Assembly (NCBI GenBank): GCA_030612175.1
Contig: JAUWOJ010000026.1
Span: forward strand, 1 to 12,458
DNA from: Candidatus Bipolaricaulota bacterium
GTDB lineage: Bacteria; Bipolaricaulota; Bipolaricaulia; UBA7950; UBA9294
Direction: 5' to 3'
Length of the DNA stretch: 12,458 nucleotides
The notes under the pieces were generated by a model. That model was not told where the DNA came from and made no database searches. It saw nothing but the letters and a program-made list of their open reading frames with translations. Both the position numbers and the translations under genes were made by a program. Shown here in pieces: positions 1 to 6,581 of this stretch (position 1 is its first letter; the number at the start of each line of letters is the position of its first letter).

Positions 1-3
1 TAG

Positions 4-30
4 TTGATTGGTTTGATTCGTTCAATTGGT
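4..30. repeat. Degenerate 9-bp tandem repeat (TTGATTGGT-like)
   Basis: Three imperfect nonamers follow each other: TTGATTGGT, TTTGATTCG shifted by the unit, and TCAATTGGT. They resemble the clearer nonamer array at 101-132. The function is unknown and the match is loose. Confidence 0.4.
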
Positions 31-52
31 TAAGTAAGGAAGGGCGAAAGGC

Positions 53-80
53 AGTAACCAGTGATGAGTAATGGGTGAAA
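53..80 (+). repeat. AGTRAYN heptamer tandem array, left copy
   Basis: Four consecutive 7-bp units are visible: AGTAACC, AGTGATG, AGTAATG and the decayed GGTGAAA. The 17 bases at 60-76 are identical to 11723-11739 in the right flank, in the same orientation. An inverted short version (ACTGATC ACTGATA) lies at 193-206. Confidence 0.7.
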
Positions 81-100
81 GGCCAGGAACTGATGATTAG

Positions 101-132
101 TTGGGTTCGTTGAGTTTGTTGAGTTCGTTGGG
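101..132. repeat. 9-bp tandem repeat TTGRGTTYG, about 3.5 units
   Basis: Units TTGGGTTCG, TTGAGTTTG and TTGAGTTCG are followed by a partial TTGGG. The units differ only by transitions, which suggests an expanded and slowly decaying simple repeat. No coding or regulatory role is evident. Confidence 0.7.
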
Positions 133-154
133 TGAAGCCGGGAACAGCCTCTAA

Positions 155-175
155 CGTCGGGCGCAAGACCCGACG
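155..175. repeat. REP-like hairpin, 7-bp perfect stem
   Basis: CGTCGGG (155-161) pairs perfectly with CCCGACG (169-175) around the loop CGCAAGA. No T-run follows on either strand, so it is not a good intrinsic terminator. It looks like a dispersed palindromic element of the kind found between genes in repeat-rich bacterial genomes. Confidence 0.6.
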
Positions 176-192
176 CTACAAACGGTCTGAAA

Positions 193-206
193 ACTGATCA
201 CTGATA
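193..206 (-). repeat. Short inverted AGTNATC heptamer pair
   Basis: ACTGATC ACTGATA read on the minus strand gives TATCAGT/GATCAGT, the same heptamer family as 53-80 and 11709-11743 but in opposite orientation. It sits on the distal side of the four-helix-bundle relic, in the place the heptamer array occupies in the right-flank element. Confidence 0.45.
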
Positions 207-224
207 ACTCTCTTCTCTGGTTTC

Positions 225-242
225 CTCTGCGTCCTCTGTGGT
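225..242. repeat. Direct repeat bracketing the relic gene, copy 1
   Basis: An 18-base element beginning CTCTGCGTCCTC is repeated at 362-379 with two mismatches, in the same orientation. The two copies flank the four-helix-bundle relic. On the minus strand it reads 'accacagaggacgcagag', a dispersed repeat wording. A relative is at 11634-11661 in the opposite orientation. Confidence 0.65.
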
Positions 243-355
243 TAACTGCTTGTTTGAGCGGCTTTCCATGTCTCAATATCTTCAAACCGCCTAATGGCTA
301 TTGTTTTTCCTTTTCTCGTTGGACCTTGGACCTTGGACGTTGGACGTTGGACCAT
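242..355 (-). pseudogene. Truncated four-helix-bundle (23S rRNA IVS-type) gene relic
   Basis: From an ATG at 355 on the minus strand the reading frame first translates the TTGGACS array. It then gives a segment with the core IRRFEDIETWKAA (about 295-257) before reaching a stop at 242. I recognise 'I-R-x-F-E-D-[IL]-E-x-W-x-x-A' as the start of the small four-helix-bundle proteins related to the 23S rRNA intervening-sequence protein, which are normally about 115-130 residues. Here the frame ends within a few residues of that motif, where the 'accacagaggacgc' repeat begins, so most of the protein is missing. It is either a decayed gene cut by repeat insertion or a remnant mobilised with the repeats. 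I read the motif by eye only, so a database comparison could overturn this call. Confidence 0.5.
319..353 (-). repeat. TTGGACS heptamer tandem array, 5 units
   Basis: Five consecutive 7-bp units are present: TTGGACC, TTGGACC, TTGGACG, TTGGACG, TTGGACC. The same family appears inverted at 11670-11697 as GTCCAA-type units. The array lies just upstream of, and in frame with, the four-helix-bundle relic on the minus strand. Confidence 0.8.
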
Positions 356-361
356 GGTCTT

Positions 362-379
362 CTCTGCGTCCTCCGCGGT
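362..379. repeat. Direct repeat bracketing the relic gene, copy 2
   Basis: This is the second copy of the element at 225-242: CTCTGCGTCCTC followed by CGCGGT instead of TGTGGT. Just downstream, 392-401 (ACCGCAGAGG) is an inverted fragment of the same family. Confidence 0.65.
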
Positions 380-487
380 GGAAAGTAGTTGACCGCAGAG
401 GGAAGAAAGAGAATCGTCGATTATGAAACACTTAAGAAAGGATCCCCGAGCCGAGTTCAAGTGTGGAATGCTATTAGAGTAGTATCC

Positions 488-515
488 TTGACAGCTCGTA
501 GCTGCCTACTATAAT
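488..515 (+). promoter_or_regulatory. Sigma70-type promoter of the operon
   Basis: A perfect -35 hexamer TTGACA (488-493) and a perfect -10 hexamer TATAAT (510-515) are separated by 16 bases. Transcription would start near 521-523 and give a leader of only about 25 bases before the regulator gene. This is the only convincing promoter seen ahead of the ten-gene plus-strand array, and it probably drives all of it. Confidence 0.85.
492..504. promoter_or_regulatory. Candidate operator palindrome inside the promoter
   Basis: CAGCT-CGT-AGCTG is a perfect 5-3-5 inverted repeat lying between the -35 and -10 boxes. It starts within the last two bases of the -35 hexamer. A dimeric repressor bound here would block RNA polymerase. 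The adjacent GntR/FadR-type gene is the obvious candidate, so autoregulation of the whole operon is likely. The binding itself is inferred. Confidence 0.55.
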
Positions 516-548
516 TGGTTTATTGGTTGGACAAGTTGGAGGCCATTG

Positions 549-1283
549 GTGTTTAAGGAAATTAGCAGGTTGAAAAGGAAAAGCGCTTATGTGGCCGAGC
601 AGATCCTTGCTGCCATAAGGCGCGGAGAATACAAGAAGGGGGACCGGCTTCCAGCAGAAAGAGCTATCGCGGAGCAGATGAAGGTGAGTAGAAACTGCGT
701 TCGTGAAGCGCTAAGCGCTTTGCAGCTTAGTGGCATCCTTGAAAGCAAGGTCGGCGCGGGAACATATGTTAGGAATCCGGTTGATAGCAAAGTTGATATT
801 GAACGGGCTCTAAACCTGGCAAAAGACACCAAGGATCTTGTAGAGATCTGGGAAGCACGCAGAGAAATAGAGATTGTCTTGATAAGACTGGCTATAGAAC
901 GGGCGACTCCTACTGATCTGAACGAAATTACAGACCATCTGGTAGAAATGAGAAAAGCTGTTAGCGCTTGTGACCAACAGGAGTATCTCGCCGCCAATGA
1001 GAAGTTTCATCTCAGCATTGCAGACAGCGCGGATAATCTTCCATTACGAAATGCCCTGCAGGCCCTTTATAGCTTCACTAACAAAGAGTTGCTGGATCAT
1101 GTTAACACGGGCTACGTCATAGAAGGCATGGAGAAGTCCTTGCGGGAACATGAGCATATCCTGGAGTCTATCCGTAACGCAGATAAACCGGGATCGGCTG
1201 AGGCGATTAATGCCCATTTCAGGGAGCTGGAGAGTTATCTTGAGACCAAGTATTTAGGGAGACTGGAGGAGACAATTGCCTAG
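549..1283 (+). CDS. GntR-family regulator, FadR/FCD subfamily
   Basis: This is a DNA-binding transcriptional regulator. The first 75 or so residues form the winged helix-turn-helix, with the GntR signatures GDRLPAERAIAEQMKVSR and VREALSALQLSGILESKVGAGTYV. The rest is a helical FCD ligand domain. Histidines in EKFHLSIA, HEHILESI and INAHFREL sit where FCD proteins bind a metal that helps hold a small carboxylate effector. GTG at 549 is preferred as the start because GGAGG at 538-542 lies 6 bases upstream; TTG at 546 would leave only 3. The length (244 residues) is normal. The gene is first in the operon and its end overlaps the LKR start by 8 bases, so it probably senses a lysine-pathway acid and controls its own promoter. 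The effector is not determinable here. Confidence 0.9.
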   Translation: MFKEISRLKRKSAYVAEQILAAIRRGEYKKGDRLPAERAIAEQMKVSRNCVREALSALQLSGILESKVGAGTYVRNPVDSKVDIERALNLAKDTKDLVEIWEARREIEIVLIRLAIERATPTDLNEITDHLVEMRKAVSACDQQEYLAANEKFHLSIADSADNLPLRNALQALYSFTNKELLDHVNTGYVIEGMEKSLREHEHILESIRNADKPGSAEAINAHFRELESYLETKYLGRLEETIA

Positions 1284-2586
1284 CAAAATTGGGATTCGAC
1301 GGGAGGATAAGTACGATTGGGAACGGCGGACGCCGCTAACTCCACAAGATGCAAAGGAGCTGACTAATGAACATGGAATCGAGTTCATTGCTCAAACTTC
1401 TCCGAATCGAGTGTTTGGCGACAAAGCGTACCAGCAAGCTGGAATTGCTGTCGCGCAAGACATTTCTTCCTGTCCGGTTGTTTTGGGGATCAAAGAAATC
1501 CCACTTGAAGCGCTGAACCCTGAAACAACCTACGTCTTTTTCTCGCACACAATCAAGGGACAGAGCTTCAATATGCCAATGCTAAGGCATATGCTCAGCC
1601 TTAACTGTACTCTGATTGACTACGAGAAGATAACTGATGACAACGGCCGCCGCCTGATCTTCTTCGGGAACTATGCCGGGCTGGTTGGCATGATCGAGAG
1701 TCTGTGGGCAATGCAAGAACGACTTGCTTGGGAAGGGATTGAAACTCCTTTCCAGCAGATAAGGCGCGTCATTGACTACCCCGATCTTGCCAGCGCAAAG
1801 AAGGCTGTACGAAGTGTCGGAGAAAGAATCAAATCCAAAGGACTACCATCAGAGATCTCCCCGCTCGTAGTTGGATTTGCCGGTTATGGAAATGTCTCTC
1901 GTGGAGCGCAAGAGATCCTCGATCTCCTCCCCACCCGTGAGATCTCGCCACAAGATCTTGCCACATTAACAAGAAGCCCTCTTAGGTCAGATCACGTTGT
2001 ATACAAGGTTGTATTCAAAGAAGAAGATACTGCCGAGTGCATTGATACTTGTCATTCATTTGACCTGCAAGACTACTACCGGCATCCGAAGCGCTACCGA
2101 GGAATCTTCTCACAGTATCTGCCTTACTTGGATGTTCTCATCAACGCTATCTATTGGGAAAAGGCGTACCCGCCGCTCATAACAAAACAGGCAGTTAAGA
2201 AATTGTACAAAGATGGGAACTGGCGCTTGCGAGTAATCGGAGATATTACCTGTGATGTGGAGGGTGCGATCGAATGCACACTCAAGTCAAGCAATCCACA
2301 TAATCCTGTTTATGTATACGACCCAATTGACGAAAAGGCGACGGACGGAGTTAAGGGAAATGGACCGGTGATCATGGCAGTGGATATCCTGCCCGCTGAG
2401 TTACCTCACGAAGCATCAGTCTTTTTCAGTGGAATTCTTAAGGGTTTTGTTCCAAGTATTGCCCAAGCTGATTTCACCACGGATTTAGACTCGTGTGGAC
2501 TTCCTCCGCAAATAAAACGGGCAGTAATTGTCTACAAGGGAGAACTTGCACCTGACTATCGTTATATAGAGCAGTTCCTTCTCTAG
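1276..2586 (+). CDS. Lysine-ketoglutarate reductase (AASS N-terminal type)
   Basis: Predicted saccharopine-forming enzyme: lysine + 2-oxoglutarate + NAD(P)H gives saccharopine. The 436-residue protein matches the first half of plant and animal bifunctional LKR/SDH in order. It has the N-terminal RREDKYDWERRTPLTP, then FSHTIKGQ, LIDYEKI and FGNYAGLVGMIESL. These are followed by a nucleotide-binding turn G203-x-G205-x4-G210, and then DITCDVEGAIECT near the C-terminus. It is longer than yeast Lys1 and closer in wording to the AASS half. It starts with TTG at 1276 behind GGAGGAG (1265-1271), overlapping the regulator gene by 8 bases, which suggests translational coupling. Its partner SDH follows after 22 bases as a separate gene, so the animal and plant fusion is split here. 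Direction (lysine breakdown) is inferred from the absence of other lysine-synthesis genes. Confidence 0.9.
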   Translation: MPSKIGIRREDKYDWERRTPLTPQDAKELTNEHGIEFIAQTSPNRVFGDKAYQQAGIAVAQDISSCPVVLGIKEIPLEALNPETTYVFFSHTIKGQSFNMPMLRHMLSLNCTLIDYEKITDDNGRRLIFFGNYAGLVGMIESLWAMQERLAWEGIETPFQQIRRVIDYPDLASAKKAVRSVGERIKSKGLPSEISPLVVGFAGYGNVSRGAQEILDLLPTREISPQDLATLTRSPLRSDHVVYKVVFKEEDTAECIDTCHSFDLQDYYRHPKRYRGIFSQYLPYLDVLINAIYWEKAYPPLITKQAVKKLYKDGNWRLRVIGDITCDVEGAIECTLKSSNPHNPVYVYDPIDEKATDGVKGNGPVIMAVDILPAELPHEASVFFSGILKGFVPSIAQADFTTDLDSCGLPPQIKRAVIVYKGELAPDYRYIEQFLL

Positions 2587-2608
2587 GAAGAACAGGAAAG
2601 GAGTTTCA

Positions 2609-3931
2609 ATGAACAAAGTACTGATCTTAGGCGCTGGCCTCGTTGCCCGAGCGCTAGTCCGTTACCTTCTTGCCCAGGAAGGGTTTGAGGTCAAAGTAGC
2701 AAGTCGTACGCTTGGCAAGGCACAGGCCCTTGTTGGCGATGCGAAGAACGGATCAGCAGAACAACTTGATGTCGACAATCAAGTTGAGCTGGAGCGGCTT
2801 ATTAGCGAGGCTGATCTTTCGATCAGTCTCCTTCCTTACGTCTATCATCCACTTGTAGCGAAGCTGTGCATTAAGCATAAGAAAGCTATGGTTAGCGCTT
2901 CCTACGTAAAAGAGGAGATGAAAGCCCTTGATACCGCGGCCAGGGAAGCAGGAATAGTCTTGCTAAACGAAATCGGTGTCGATCCTGGGATCGATCATAT
3001 GTCAGCGATGCAGGTAATCGACCAAATCAAGACAAGCGGTGGCAAACTTATTAGCTTTTCCTCTTATTGTGGCGGCCTTCCTGCGCCGGATGCGAACAAC
3101 AATCCGTTTGGTTATAAGTTTTCTTGGAGTCCGCGTGGAGTAATCCTTGCTGGAAAGAATCCAGCTCAATACCTTAAGGAGGGTAAGGTAGTTGGTGTGT
3201 CCGGTGAGGATCTCTTCTCTCATCACTGGCCGGTTGAGATCGAGGGTTTCGGCACCCTCGAAGGGTATCCAAACCGGGACAGCCTCCCCTACATCGAGAC
3301 CTACGGAGTCCACGGTGTGAATAACATGTTTCGCGGGACGCTTCGCTATCCGGGCTGGTGCGAAACGATGAACAAGATCAGCGAGCTTGGCCTCCTTAGT
3401 GAGAAGGAGCGGCCTGACCTTGCCGGCCTTACGTTCGGTGAGTTCACTGGTAGACTGGTCAATAGCGCTAGAGATGACCTTAAGGACGATCTCGCGGCGT
3501 TTCTTGACGTTTCTCCGGACTCTCGTGTCCTCTCCGACTTGGAGTGGCTTGGGCTCTTGGGCGATGAGCCTCTTCCGAAAGCAGTGCATTCGCCACTTGA
3601 TGTTCTCGCGGAGCGGATGCTTGAAAAAATGCGGTATGGTCCTGGTGAACGTGACCTTCTCGTGATGCAGCACGAGTTCATCGCCCGTTACCCCGATCGT
3701 ACGGAGAAGACGACTTCTACGATGATCGACTACGGGATTCCGCACGGGGATTCCTCAATGTGTCGGCTGGTAGGGTTACCGGCAGCAGTCGCGGCGAAGA
3801 TGATCCTGCGGGGAGAGATTGACCTTGTTGGCGTCCAAGTGCCTGTTGTCTCTGAGATCTATGAGCCAGTGCTCGCCGAACTCAAGCAAATGGGAATCTC
3901 CTTTGATGAGAAGACAGAGCAGGTAGGTTAG
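2609..3931 (+). CDS. Saccharopine dehydrogenase, glutamate-forming
   Basis: Predicted to oxidise saccharopine to glutamate and 2-aminoadipate 6-semialdehyde with NAD(P)+. The N-terminal Rossmann fold is clear (ILGAGLVARALVRYLL; G8, G10, A13). Saccharopine dehydrogenase signatures follow: SLLPYVYHPLVAKLCI, ASYVKEEM, NEIGVDPGIDHM and the substrate-side stretch SYCGGLPAPDANNNPFGYKFSWSPRG. At 440 residues it is about the size of yeast Lys9 and of the C-terminal half of AASS. The ATG at 2609 sits 5 bases after AAAGGAG (2597-2603). Adjacent to LKR, it completes the two-step transfer of the lysine epsilon-amino group to 2-oxoglutarate. A 131-base gap follows, the largest in the operon. Confidence 0.92.
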   Translation: MNKVLILGAGLVARALVRYLLAQEGFEVKVASRTLGKAQALVGDAKNGSAEQLDVDNQVELERLISEADLSISLLPYVYHPLVAKLCIKHKKAMVSASYVKEEMKALDTAAREAGIVLLNEIGVDPGIDHMSAMQVIDQIKTSGGKLISFSSYCGGLPAPDANNNPFGYKFSWSPRGVILAGKNPAQYLKEGKVVGVSGEDLFSHHWPVEIEGFGTLEGYPNRDSLPYIETYGVHGVNNMFRGTLRYPGWCETMNKISELGLLSEKERPDLAGLTFGEFTGRLVNSARDDLKDDLAAFLDVSPDSRVLSDLEWLGLLGDEPLPKAVHSPLDVLAERMLEKMRYGPGERDLLVMQHEFIARYPDRTEKTTSTMIDYGIPHGDSSMCRLVGLPAAVAAKMILRGEIDLVGVQVPVVSEIYEPVLAELKQMGISFDEKTEQVG

Positions 3932-3940
3932 GGAGAGGCA

Positions 3941-4078
3941 GTGAAGCTAGAGTTCGGGAAGCATCATGCACTATGTCTGACCGTGCCAGCAACCTACGTA
4001 TTCAATGGTTATATTGAAGCGAGAAGAAGCGACGTTGCCAGCAGTATGCAGGGAGATGGGGGATGTGCCTGGACATAG
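3941..4078 (+). CDS. Possible 45-residue ORF in the operon gap
   Basis: A GTG at 3941 opens a frame of 45 codons ending at TAG 4076-4078. It runs 16 bases into the amidohydrolase gene in another frame. The peptide begins VKLEFGKHHALCLTVPATYVF and ends GGCAWT; it has two cysteines and no recognisable domain. GGGAGAGG (3931-3938) lies only 2 bases before the start, which is too close for an efficient site. It may be a leader that couples translation to the next gene, a remnant, or simply an open stretch. I recognise no family. Confidence 0.25.
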   Translation: MKLEFGKHHALCLTVPATYVFNGYIEARRSDVASSMQGDGGCAWT

Positions 4079-5634
4079 CAATCTATAACGCCAATGTCTA
4101 TACGATGAATCCTCGATGTCCGTGGGCACAAGCTGTTGGTATCAACGGGGATAGGGTCGCAATCGTTGGTGATACCGCATCGATCAAACGAGCTTGTTCT
4201 AGCTCTACGGATGAGATCGATGCCAACGAACAGGTGATGTTACCTGGGTTTATCGATGCACATACACACTTTAGGTCGATGGGCGTAAGCCTGGGCAATT
4301 ACCTGGATCTAAGGTCTGCTACCTCAAAACAGGATCTTCTGCAACGGTTGAAACTGTTTGTGAGGAACAAAGAGCCCACGGGTTGGGTTATCGGCGCTGG
4401 CTGGGATGAGAGCAAGTGGTCCTCCGGAGATTGTACGTTTATGACCGCAGAGGAAATAGATGTCGTGGTTTCCGAGCTGCCTGTGGCATTGGAACGGATA
4501 GACGGCCATTTGTATTGTGTAAACGGGCAGGCGCTCGACATGCTCAACCTCGATGAGTCCGTGCGTGGATTGGAGATAGAAGAAGGCAAGCCGACCGGCC
4601 GACTATTTGAAGACGCTACCGCTCATGTCCGGAAAGCGATTAGGCCCGATCAAGAACAAAGCATAACTGCAATCAAGAGGGCAACAAGGCACGCGTACCA
4701 ACACGGTGTGACCTCAATTCACCAGATGGTAGTTGAAGAAGAGGAATTTCGAGACGATCTTAAATCCTATCAGAATCTGTGGAGTGATAACCAGTTAGGC
4801 ATACGGGCCCGTCTTTACTTTACGCCAAATGTTCTCGATGAGCTCATCGCGATTGGCCTATCTAGTGGATTTGGAGACAACAAGCTTCGAGTCGGTGGGC
4901 TGAAACTGTTTGCGGATGGATCGATCGGGGCTAAGACCGCTTGGGTTACGGAGGGATACCGTGATAACCCAGAGAATAAGGGGATGGCCTTATGGGATCG
5001 CGAAGAGCTGGAAACGCTGATGACGAAATCTCACAACAATGGAATCCAACTAGCGATTCACGCGATTGGAACTCAGGCCCTTGAACAAGTGATTACTTGT
5101 CTAGAAGCGGTCCTTCCAGAGGCTGGAGAAACGTGTCTGCGGCATAGGATCGAGCACGACGAGATGCTTACGCGAGACCAAATTAGGCGCATAAGCAAGT
5201 TGGAAGTGATTGCTTCGATGCAACCCAACTTTACCGGAAAATGGGGCCTCCCCGGCGAGATGTATGAACAGCGCTTTGGCAGCAAACGGATTGAAACCAT
5301 TAACCCACTACGATGGATTGCCGATAGTGGAATAACCCTTGCCTTTGGCTCCGACTGTATGCCATTCGGCCCGCTGTACGGAGTCCACTGGGCGGTCAAT
5401 GCTCCATTCGAGAGTCAGCGTCTTTCAGTGGCGGAGGCGTTGCGAGCATACACAGTGGGAGGAGCCTTCGCGGGGAATGCCGAGCAAGAAGTGGGTTCGA
5501 TCGAGCACGGCAAACTTGCGGATCTGATCCTATTAGATGAGAATCCCTTCTTAGAACCCGCTTCGATCAAAGATATGAAGGTACAGTTGACCATCTTCAA
5601 CGGACAGGTGGTGTACCGGGCGAACAAGGAATAG
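4063..5634 (+). CDS. Amidohydrolase, YtcJ-like (amidohydrolase family 3)
   Basis: Metal-dependent amidohydrolase with a TIM-barrel fold, predicted to hydrolyse a C-N bond of an amide or cyclic amide; the substrate is unknown. The metal-site pattern of the superfamily is visible: H67-x-H69 in LPGFIDAHTHF, H333 in AIHAIG, H365 in HRIEHDE, and D431 in FGSDCMP. YtcJ-type signatures include GAGWDESKW, RIDGHLYCVN and LKLFADGSIGAKTAW. The length of 523 residues is typical and there is no signal peptide, so it should be cytoplasmic. The ATG at 4063 follows GGGAG (4051-4055). It sits between the saccharopine genes and the carbamoyltransferase. One idea is that it opens a ring or removes an acyl or carbamoyl group from an intermediate, but nothing in the sequence fixes this. 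Confidence 0.88.
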   Translation: MCLDIAIYNANVYTMNPRCPWAQAVGINGDRVAIVGDTASIKRACSSSTDEIDANEQVMLPGFIDAHTHFRSMGVSLGNYLDLRSATSKQDLLQRLKLFVRNKEPTGWVIGAGWDESKWSSGDCTFMTAEEIDVVVSELPVALERIDGHLYCVNGQALDMLNLDESVRGLEIEEGKPTGRLFEDATAHVRKAIRPDQEQSITAIKRATRHAYQHGVTSIHQMVVEEEEFRDDLKSYQNLWSDNQLGIRARLYFTPNVLDELIAIGLSSGFGDNKLRVGGLKLFADGSIGAKTAWVTEGYRDNPENKGMALWDREELETLMTKSHNNGIQLAIHAIGTQALEQVITCLEAVLPEAGETCLRHRIEHDEMLTRDQIRRISKLEVIASMQPNFTGKWGLPGEMYEQRFGSKRIETINPLRWIADSGITLAFGSDCMPFGPLYGVHWAVNAPFESQRLSVAEALRAYTVGGAFAGNAEQEVGSIEHGKLADLILLDENPFLEPASIKDMKVQLTIFNGQVVYRANKE

Positions 5635-5657
5635 TGGAAGAGGAGGATTGAATTCGT

Positions 5658-6569
5658 ATGTACGCAAAGGATATTGTCTCCCTCGCTCTGTTGTCAACGG
5701 AAGATATCTGTGAGATCCTGGAGACAGCTGCCAACCTAAAACTGGAGCTGCGTGCTGGAGTAAAGCATGACATGCTGGCTGGGAAGGCGCTAGCAATGAT
5801 CTTTCAGAAACCTTCTCTTCGCACACGCGTCTCGTTTGAGAATGGGATGAGCCAACTGGGTGGCCACGCAATCTACTTGGGCCCGGACGACATCAGACTT
5901 GGTAAGCGCGAGACAACCGAAGATATCGCGATTGTCCTTTCCGGCTATGTTGATGGAATCATGGCAAGGGTCTTCGAGCACCGGACGATCGTCGATTTGG
6001 CGAAGTACGCGTCCGTCCCCGTGATCAATGCTCTTTGCGATCGTTACCATCCGTGCCAAATCCTTGGCGACCTATTGACGATCATGGAGAAGAAACATGT
6101 ACTTGCGGGATTGACACTTGCGTTCATTGGTGATGGGAACAACGTCGCTCACTCACTCATAAACGGTTGCACAAAAATGGGAATGGGCGTCCGTGTCGCC
6201 TGCCCTAAAGGATACGAGCCTGATCAGGAAATCGTTGAAGCGGCGCGCAACGCTGGAGGTAGCGTGAAGATCTTCAACGATCCTCAAGAAGCGGCACGTG
6301 ACGCGGACGTACTCTACACCGATGTATGGGCGAGCATGGGGCAGGAGGCGCAGGCTGCGGAGAAGAAACACGCCTTCCAGGGCTTTACCCTAAACGAGGG
6401 CCTCCTGGCACTGGCCGATTCCGAAGCACTCGTGATGCACTGTCTGCCAGCGCACTACGATGAGGAAATTACGTACGGTGCCTCCCGTAGCCGGGGAAGC
6501 GCGATCTTCGACCAGGCGGAGAACCGCATGCATGCCCAAAAGGCTGTTCTTGTTCTTCTGATGACATAG
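5658..6569 (+). CDS. Ornithine carbamoyltransferase family enzyme
   Basis: Catalyses carbamoyl transfer between carbamoyl phosphate and an amino group, classically ornithine to citrulline; it may run in the reverse, ATP-yielding direction. The carbamoyl phosphate site is present as S53-L-R-T-R57, R104, H131-P-C-Q134, H261-C-L-P264 and R290 in AENRMH. The ornithine side is also canonical: GDGNNVAHS (158-166) and D222-V-W-A-S-M-G228. These fit true OTC rather than aspartate carbamoyltransferase. Variants are L54 in place of the usual T of STRT, and Y267 after HCLPAH, where many OTCs have R. The 303-residue length is normal. AGGAGG (5641-5646) lies 11 bases before the ATG, a little far. There are no arginine-synthesis neighbours, so a catabolic role or a lysine-like substrate should be considered. 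Confidence 0.88.
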   Translation: MYAKDIVSLALLSTEDICEILETAANLKLELRAGVKHDMLAGKALAMIFQKPSLRTRVSFENGMSQLGGHAIYLGPDDIRLGKRETTEDIAIVLSGYVDGIMARVFEHRTIVDLAKYASVPVINALCDRYHPCQILGDLLTIMEKKHVLAGLTLAFIGDGNNVAHSLINGCTKMGMGVRVACPKGYEPDQEIVEAARNAGGSVKIFNDPQEAARDADVLYTDVWASMGQEAQAAEKKHAFQGFTLNEGLLALADSEALVMHCLPAHYDEEITYGASRSRGSAIFDQAENRMHAQKAVLVLLMT

Positions 6570-6581
6570 GAGGGTTGAGTC

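Larger units (their letters stand above)
1..487. other. Repeat-rich intergenic spacer left of the operon
   Basis: No intact gene is visible here. The stretch is a mosaic of short repeats, listed separately: nonamer and heptamer tandem arrays, a 7-bp-stem hairpin, two direct copies of a 'ctctgcgtcctc' element, a TTGGACS heptamer array and a broken four-helix-bundle gene. Positions 404-480 hold nothing I recognise. The base composition and low-complexity wording differ sharply from the dense operon that follows. Confidence 0.8.

Noticed and set aside
53..353. Regular short repeats considered as a CRISPR array
   Set aside because: Units are only 7-9 bases and directly adjacent, with no 25-40 base repeats, no unique spacers and no cas genes.
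3002..3745. 247-codon open frame on the minus strand inside saccharopine dehydrogenase
   Set aside because: It lies wholly within a gene with clear family motifs, has no domain that I recognise, and its composition is basic and low-quality as expected of a shadow frame.
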